Source: Streptomyces sp. TP-A0356 (lineage in GTDB: Bacteria > Actinomycetota > Actinomycetes > Streptomycetales > Streptomycetaceae). Taken from it: 64,000 bases of DNA. This document shows positions 61,284 through 64,000 of this stretch, in pieces. The position numbers were made by a program, and so were the translations under genes. The stretch is taken from assembly GCF_001417775.1 (NCBI RefSeq), contig NZ_BBZJ01000035.1, positions 32,990 through 96,989 of the forward strand, written 5' to 3'. Each line of letters starts with the position of its first letter. Position 1 is the stretch's first letter. Under the pieces are notes generated by a model, which saw only the letters and a list, made by a program, of their open reading frames with translations, was not told the DNA's origin and made no database searches.

Positions 61284-61969
61284 GCCGACATACCGACGGT
61301 GAGCAGATGCCTTCGGTCGTCGGCGATGAAATCCGTGGTCTCGTGACCGGGCCTGACCAATTCGGGATGACAGTGCAGAAGAATGGAGGTCTCGATTTCC
61401 CCGGCATGCATGTCGCTGAGCAGTGAGGTGCGCACACCGGCCCGCTCCCGGGCCGCCTCCCAGTCCTCCGGGGCCGGGAAGAGCGCCATCCGCACACCGC
61501 TGCCGGCGGATTCCTGTACGACATTGCCGAGGACGTAATTCCCGCCGTGACCGTTGACCAGCACCAGGGCCTCGACGCCCGAGCGCCGCAACGATTCGGC
61601 GATGTCCCGTACCACCGCATGGAGGGTGACGGAGGAGATGCTCACGGTTCCCGGCCACGCCGCGTGCTCGTGCGAGCAGGAGATCGTCACGGGAGGAAGG
61701 AGGTGAACCGGATACGCTGCGGCGATCTCGCGGGCGATCGCACAGGCGATCAGCGTGTCGGTCGCCAGCGGCAGGTACGGGCCGTGCTGTTCGAAGCTCC
61801 CCACGGGAAGGACGGCGACCTGATGGCGGAGACCGGCCGCGCGCTCCCGTACGTCCTGCGAGGTGTCCGACGGCAGCACACCGGCGGAGTGCGCGGGCAG
61901 CGCCCCGCAGGCGACCGCGTCACCTGTCGGCCGCGTCCCGGCAGTGTCCGCAGTTCCCGAACCGCTCAT
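61109..61969 (-). CDS. creatininase-family amidohydrolase
   Basis: A 286-residue protein. The metal-binding motifs are LPVGSFEQHGPYLPLATDT (Glu, His, Asp), VLVNGHGGN and DMHAGEIETS. This superfamily includes ArfB, which removes the formyl group from FAPy, and the MftE peptidase. Beside the FAPy-type cyclohydrolase, deformylation is an attractive role. It is divergent from ribA with only 54 bp between the starts. Confidence 0.85.
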   Translation of the reverse strand: MSGSGTADTAGTRPTGDAVACGALPAHSAGVLPSDTSQDVRERAAGLRHQVAVLPVGSFEQHGPYLPLATDTLIACAIAREIAAAYPVHLLPPVTISCSHEHAAWPGTVSISSVTLHAVVRDIAESLRRSGVEALVLVNGHGGNYVLGNVVQESAGSGVRMALFPAPEDWEAARERAGVRTSLLSDMHAGEIETSILLHCHPELVRPGHETTDFIADDRRHLLTVGMSAYTESGVIGRPSLASAEKGKQLLATLADSFEAYFSLVASDVAAGGMPGTAGPEGRHRS

Positions 61970-62023
61970 CTCTTCACGGCCTTTCGTCTCGTACCGCCTG
62001 CGCTTACCAGATAGGAACAGATC

Positions 62024-62713
62024 ATGACAGAAATCGACGGCGTGCTCCGCGGGAATGCCCACCGCTCGGGAGTCACCCGAGTCGTGAATACCCCTCCTGC
62101 CGGGGTCACCCGGGTCGTCAACGCCCCCCTGCCCACCAAGTACGGTGATTTCCAGGCCTTCGGCTACCTCGACCACGACCGCGGTGACGAACAAGTCGCC
62201 TTGGTGTACGGCGACATCAGGGAAGAGGGGATGCTCACCCGGCTCCACTCCGAGTGCCTGACCGGGGACGCCTTCGGTTCCACGCACTGTGAGTGCGGAC
62301 CCCAACTCTCCACCGCACTGCGGGAGATCGTCGCCGAGGGGCGCGGCATTCTCGTCTACCTCCGGGGCCACGAGGGCCGCGGCATCGGTCTGCTCGGCAA
62401 GCTGCGCGCGATGAAGCTGCAGGCGGAGGGCCTGGACACGGTCGAGGCGAACCTCGCCCTGGGCCTGCCCGTGGACGCGCGCGACTACCGGGTCGCCGCC
62501 GAGATCCTCCACGACCTCGGCGTCAGGTCCGTACGTCTGCTCTCCAACAACCCGCGCAAGCGGGAAGCGCTGCTGCGGCACGGCATCAAGATCGACGAGC
62601 AGGTGTCGCTGCTGATCCCGCCCTGCGAGAACAACATCACCTACCTGCGCACCAAGCGGGAACGGCTCGACCACTACCTCCCGCACCTGGACGCGGTGGT
62701 CCACTCCTCGTGA
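62024..62713 (+). CDS. ribA: GTP cyclohydrolase II, FAPy-forming type
   Basis: A 229-residue enzyme; AGGAACAG precedes ATG 62024. The zinc cysteines are C78, C89 and C91 (ECLTGDAFGSTHCEC), followed by YLRGHEGRGIGLLGKLRAMK. At residue 130 Met replaces the Tyr of E. coli RibA (Tyr105, LRAY). The N-terminus carries an imperfect 12-residue duplication (GVTRVVN twice, about 16-34). In the equivalent S. coelicolor paralog the Tyr-to-Met change gives FAPy instead of the riboflavin precursor, so this is probably not the housekeeping copy. Confidence 0.88.
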   Translation: MTEIDGVLRGNAHRSGVTRVVNTPPAGVTRVVNAPLPTKYGDFQAFGYLDHDRGDEQVALVYGDIREEGMLTRLHSECLTGDAFGSTHCECGPQLSTALREIVAEGRGILVYLRGHEGRGIGLLGKLRAMKLQAEGLDTVEANLALGLPVDARDYRVAAEILHDLGVRSVRLLSNNPRKREALLRHGIKIDEQVSLLIPPCENNITYLRTKRERLDHYLPHLDAVVHSS

Positions 62714-62723
62714 GCGGGTGCGC

Positions 62724-62737
62724 GGCGGCCGGCCGCC
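62724..62737. repeat. 14-bp perfect palindrome after ribA
   Basis: GGCGGCCGGCCGCC lies 11 bases after the stop. It may act as part of a terminator. Confidence 0.35.
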
Positions 62738-62841
62738 ATGCCCCGGAAGGACGGTCCGGGCAAGGACGCGAAGCGGACGGTCCGGCGTGCCCAGCGGATC
62801 GCGGGGACGGCTCCGGGGCAGCGGCGGCGACCGTCTCAGTC

Positions 62842-62930
62842 GGGCGTGAACGCCTCGGCCCCGGCGGGCCAAGGGCGCCAGAAGACGGCTGGGAAGCCGT
62901 CAGCGGCCTCCCGGCGGGGCGTTCACGCCC
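62842..62930. other. nested inverted repeats, possible structured RNA or small element
   Basis: A perfect 13-bp outer stem (GGGCGTGAACGCC at 62842-62854 with its complement at 62918-62930) encloses a perfect 7-bp inner hairpin (62884-62890 and 62895-62901, GGGA loop). It lies in the 400-bp gap between ribA and the transposase, where I see no gene apart from a weak 88-codon frame at 62738-63004. Confidence 0.55.
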
Positions 62931-63116
62931 TGGCGCGACACCGGCTCGCGCGGGGCGCCCGAGCCGGCCATCGTCCCTGGTCAGCGAGATCTCCCCGGAT
63001 CTAGCGGATTCACGTGATGGGGTGACCCAGGCCCCGCCTGGCACGGTGTCGGAAAGCACACCGGCTGAGGGGGCGACATGTCGTCGCATTCATCGACACG
63101 GGAGCCTAGTGCCGCA

Positions 63117-64000
63117 TCAAGCAACGTTCGCCCTGTCCACGACCTCGCGTAGGCGTTCGTCGGCAGCGTGCTTGTTCCGCCAGATGATGTAGCGCCGGAT
63201 CATGCTGCCCTGCTCCTTGTGGCTGGCATGATCGGTGCCGTCGAGAGCGAAGTAGCGCAGGGCTGTGAACTGGGCTTCGATGCGGTTGAGCCAGGAGCTG
63301 TTGGTCGGCGTGTAGGCGAACTCGACGTTGTTGGCCGCTGCCCAGTCGCCGACCCGGGTGTCCTTCTTTGTGGTCAGGTGCGGGGAGAAGTTGTCGAGCA
63401 CGATCGCGATGCGGATCTGGGGCGGGTAGAGGCTGCGCAGGTAGCGGCAGAACTCCAAGAATCTGGTCCGGTTCTTCTTCGGCTTGATGTGGCCGTAGAG
63501 CTTGTCCCTGCCCAGGTCGTAGGCGGCGAACAGGTGGCGGACCCCGTGTGGTCGTGTGTAGGTCGCCCGGCGTCGGGGCCGGGGCCCGCGGCTGGGATCC
63601 TTATGCTTCCCACCGCGCTCGGCCCAGTGCCGACCGGGGTGGGGCTGGAGGTTGAGTGGCCCGAACTCGTCGAGGCATAAGACGACTTCGGGCTCACCGT
63701 CCTCAGGGACGACCTCCCCGTCGGCGATCGCGTAGAGGTGCTCGACGCGGGCCTTCTTGGCCGCGTAGTCGGGGTCGCGTGAGCTCTTCCAGGTCTTCAC
63801 GCGTTGAAACGAGACGCCCTCCTCGCGGAGCAGTGCCCGCAGGCCCTCGTGGCTGATGTCGTCGACCACCCCCTCGGCGACCAGGAAGTCGGCCAGCTTG
63901 GCCAGGCTCCAGGTCGAGAACGGCAGGCCATGCTCGGCCGGCTTGGACTTGGCGATCTTCTTGATCTCACGGCGTTCGGGGAGGCTGAAGGTCTTGGGCC
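63117..64000 (-). mobile_element. IS630-family transposase, 5' end beyond the window
   Basis: About 294 residues are in the window. An HTH-type N-terminal part (LPERREIKKIAKSKPAEHGL, TWSLAKLADFLVAEGVV) is followed by the DDE domain: Asp in VVLCLDEFGPL, Asp in IAIVLDNFSPHL and Glu in SSWLNRIEAQF. The frame is unbroken to the stop, so the element may be active. Sequence before 63117 (CTAGTGCCGCATCAAG) probably contains its terminal repeat and TA target. Confidence 0.85.

Noticed and set aside
1..64000. tRNA or rRNA genes
   Set aside because: Reading the gaps I saw no cloverleaf-like segments or rRNA signatures. A covariance-model search could still find something I missed.

Overview
The window is a 64 kb piece of high-GC actinobacterial DNA, almost certainly a Streptomyces chromosome. 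The evidence is the extreme GC content at third codon positions, the many GTG and TTG starts, several TetR/efflux pairs, two ECF41-type sigma factors, Imm49 and DUF2690 proteins and paralogous solute-binding lipoproteins. The number of decayed genes and transposase scraps suggests an accessory part such as a chromosome arm, but that is inference.

Layout. 1-3.6 kb: decayed genes (IS630 fragment, two SnoaL-like fragments, a Nudix fragment), two small intact genes and a TetR gene whose 5' end is fused to foreign sequence. 3.7-9.9 kb: LexA paralog, ECF41 sigma factor with AhpD-like partner, LytR-CpsA-Psr protein, cytochrome b/molybdopterin oxidoreductase with a small membrane partner. 10-19 kb: regulators, a Gly/His-rich secreted protein, two flavoprotein monooxygenases (one resembling salicylyl-CoA 5-hydroxylase, one resembling TetX), a solute-binding lipoprotein, an SDR and an SDR/VOC/IS graveyard. 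19-22 kb: orphan Imm49, second ECF41 sigma factor with an NAD(P)-binding partner.

22.3-32.1 kb: a divergent catabolic locus. A leftward run encodes a formaldehyde-activating-enzyme (Fae) homolog, an enolase-superfamily dehydratase, an aldehyde dehydrogenase, a beta-hydroxyacid dehydrogenase and an iron-type alcohol dehydrogenase. Facing it are an IclR regulator, a second aldehyde dehydrogenase and an MFS transporter. The likely job is uptake, dehydration and oxidation/reduction of a hydroxy-acid or acid sugar; the substrate is unknown.

32-49 kb: phosphotransferase, RsbU-type sensor phosphatase next to a dead paralog, second copy of the solute-binding lipoprotein, a permuted LacI pseudogene, serine hydrolase, lipoprotein, SH3 protein, HTH-DUF2690 protein, MprF-like lysyltransferase and a permease pair with a His-rich loop. 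49-55 kb: TetR/MFS efflux pair with a double operator, a repeat array built from the MFS gene tail, MBL hydrolase, split LigD-type phosphoesterase and ligase, RpiB-like isomerase.

55.2-62.7 kb: a compact set (CDP-alcohol transferase, medium-chain dehydrogenase, PTPS/QueD-like protein, glycosyltransferase, methyltransferase, LPG-synthase-like membrane protein, creatininase-family hydrolase, GTP cyclohydrolase II). The cyclohydrolase has Met at the position of the usual active-site Tyr, the change reported for the formamidopyrimidine-forming Streptomyces paralog. Together they look like a biosynthetic pathway for a GTP-derived, glycosylated, possibly membrane-linked molecule, and this is the strongest candidate for an undescribed system. 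The window ends inside an IS630-family transposase.
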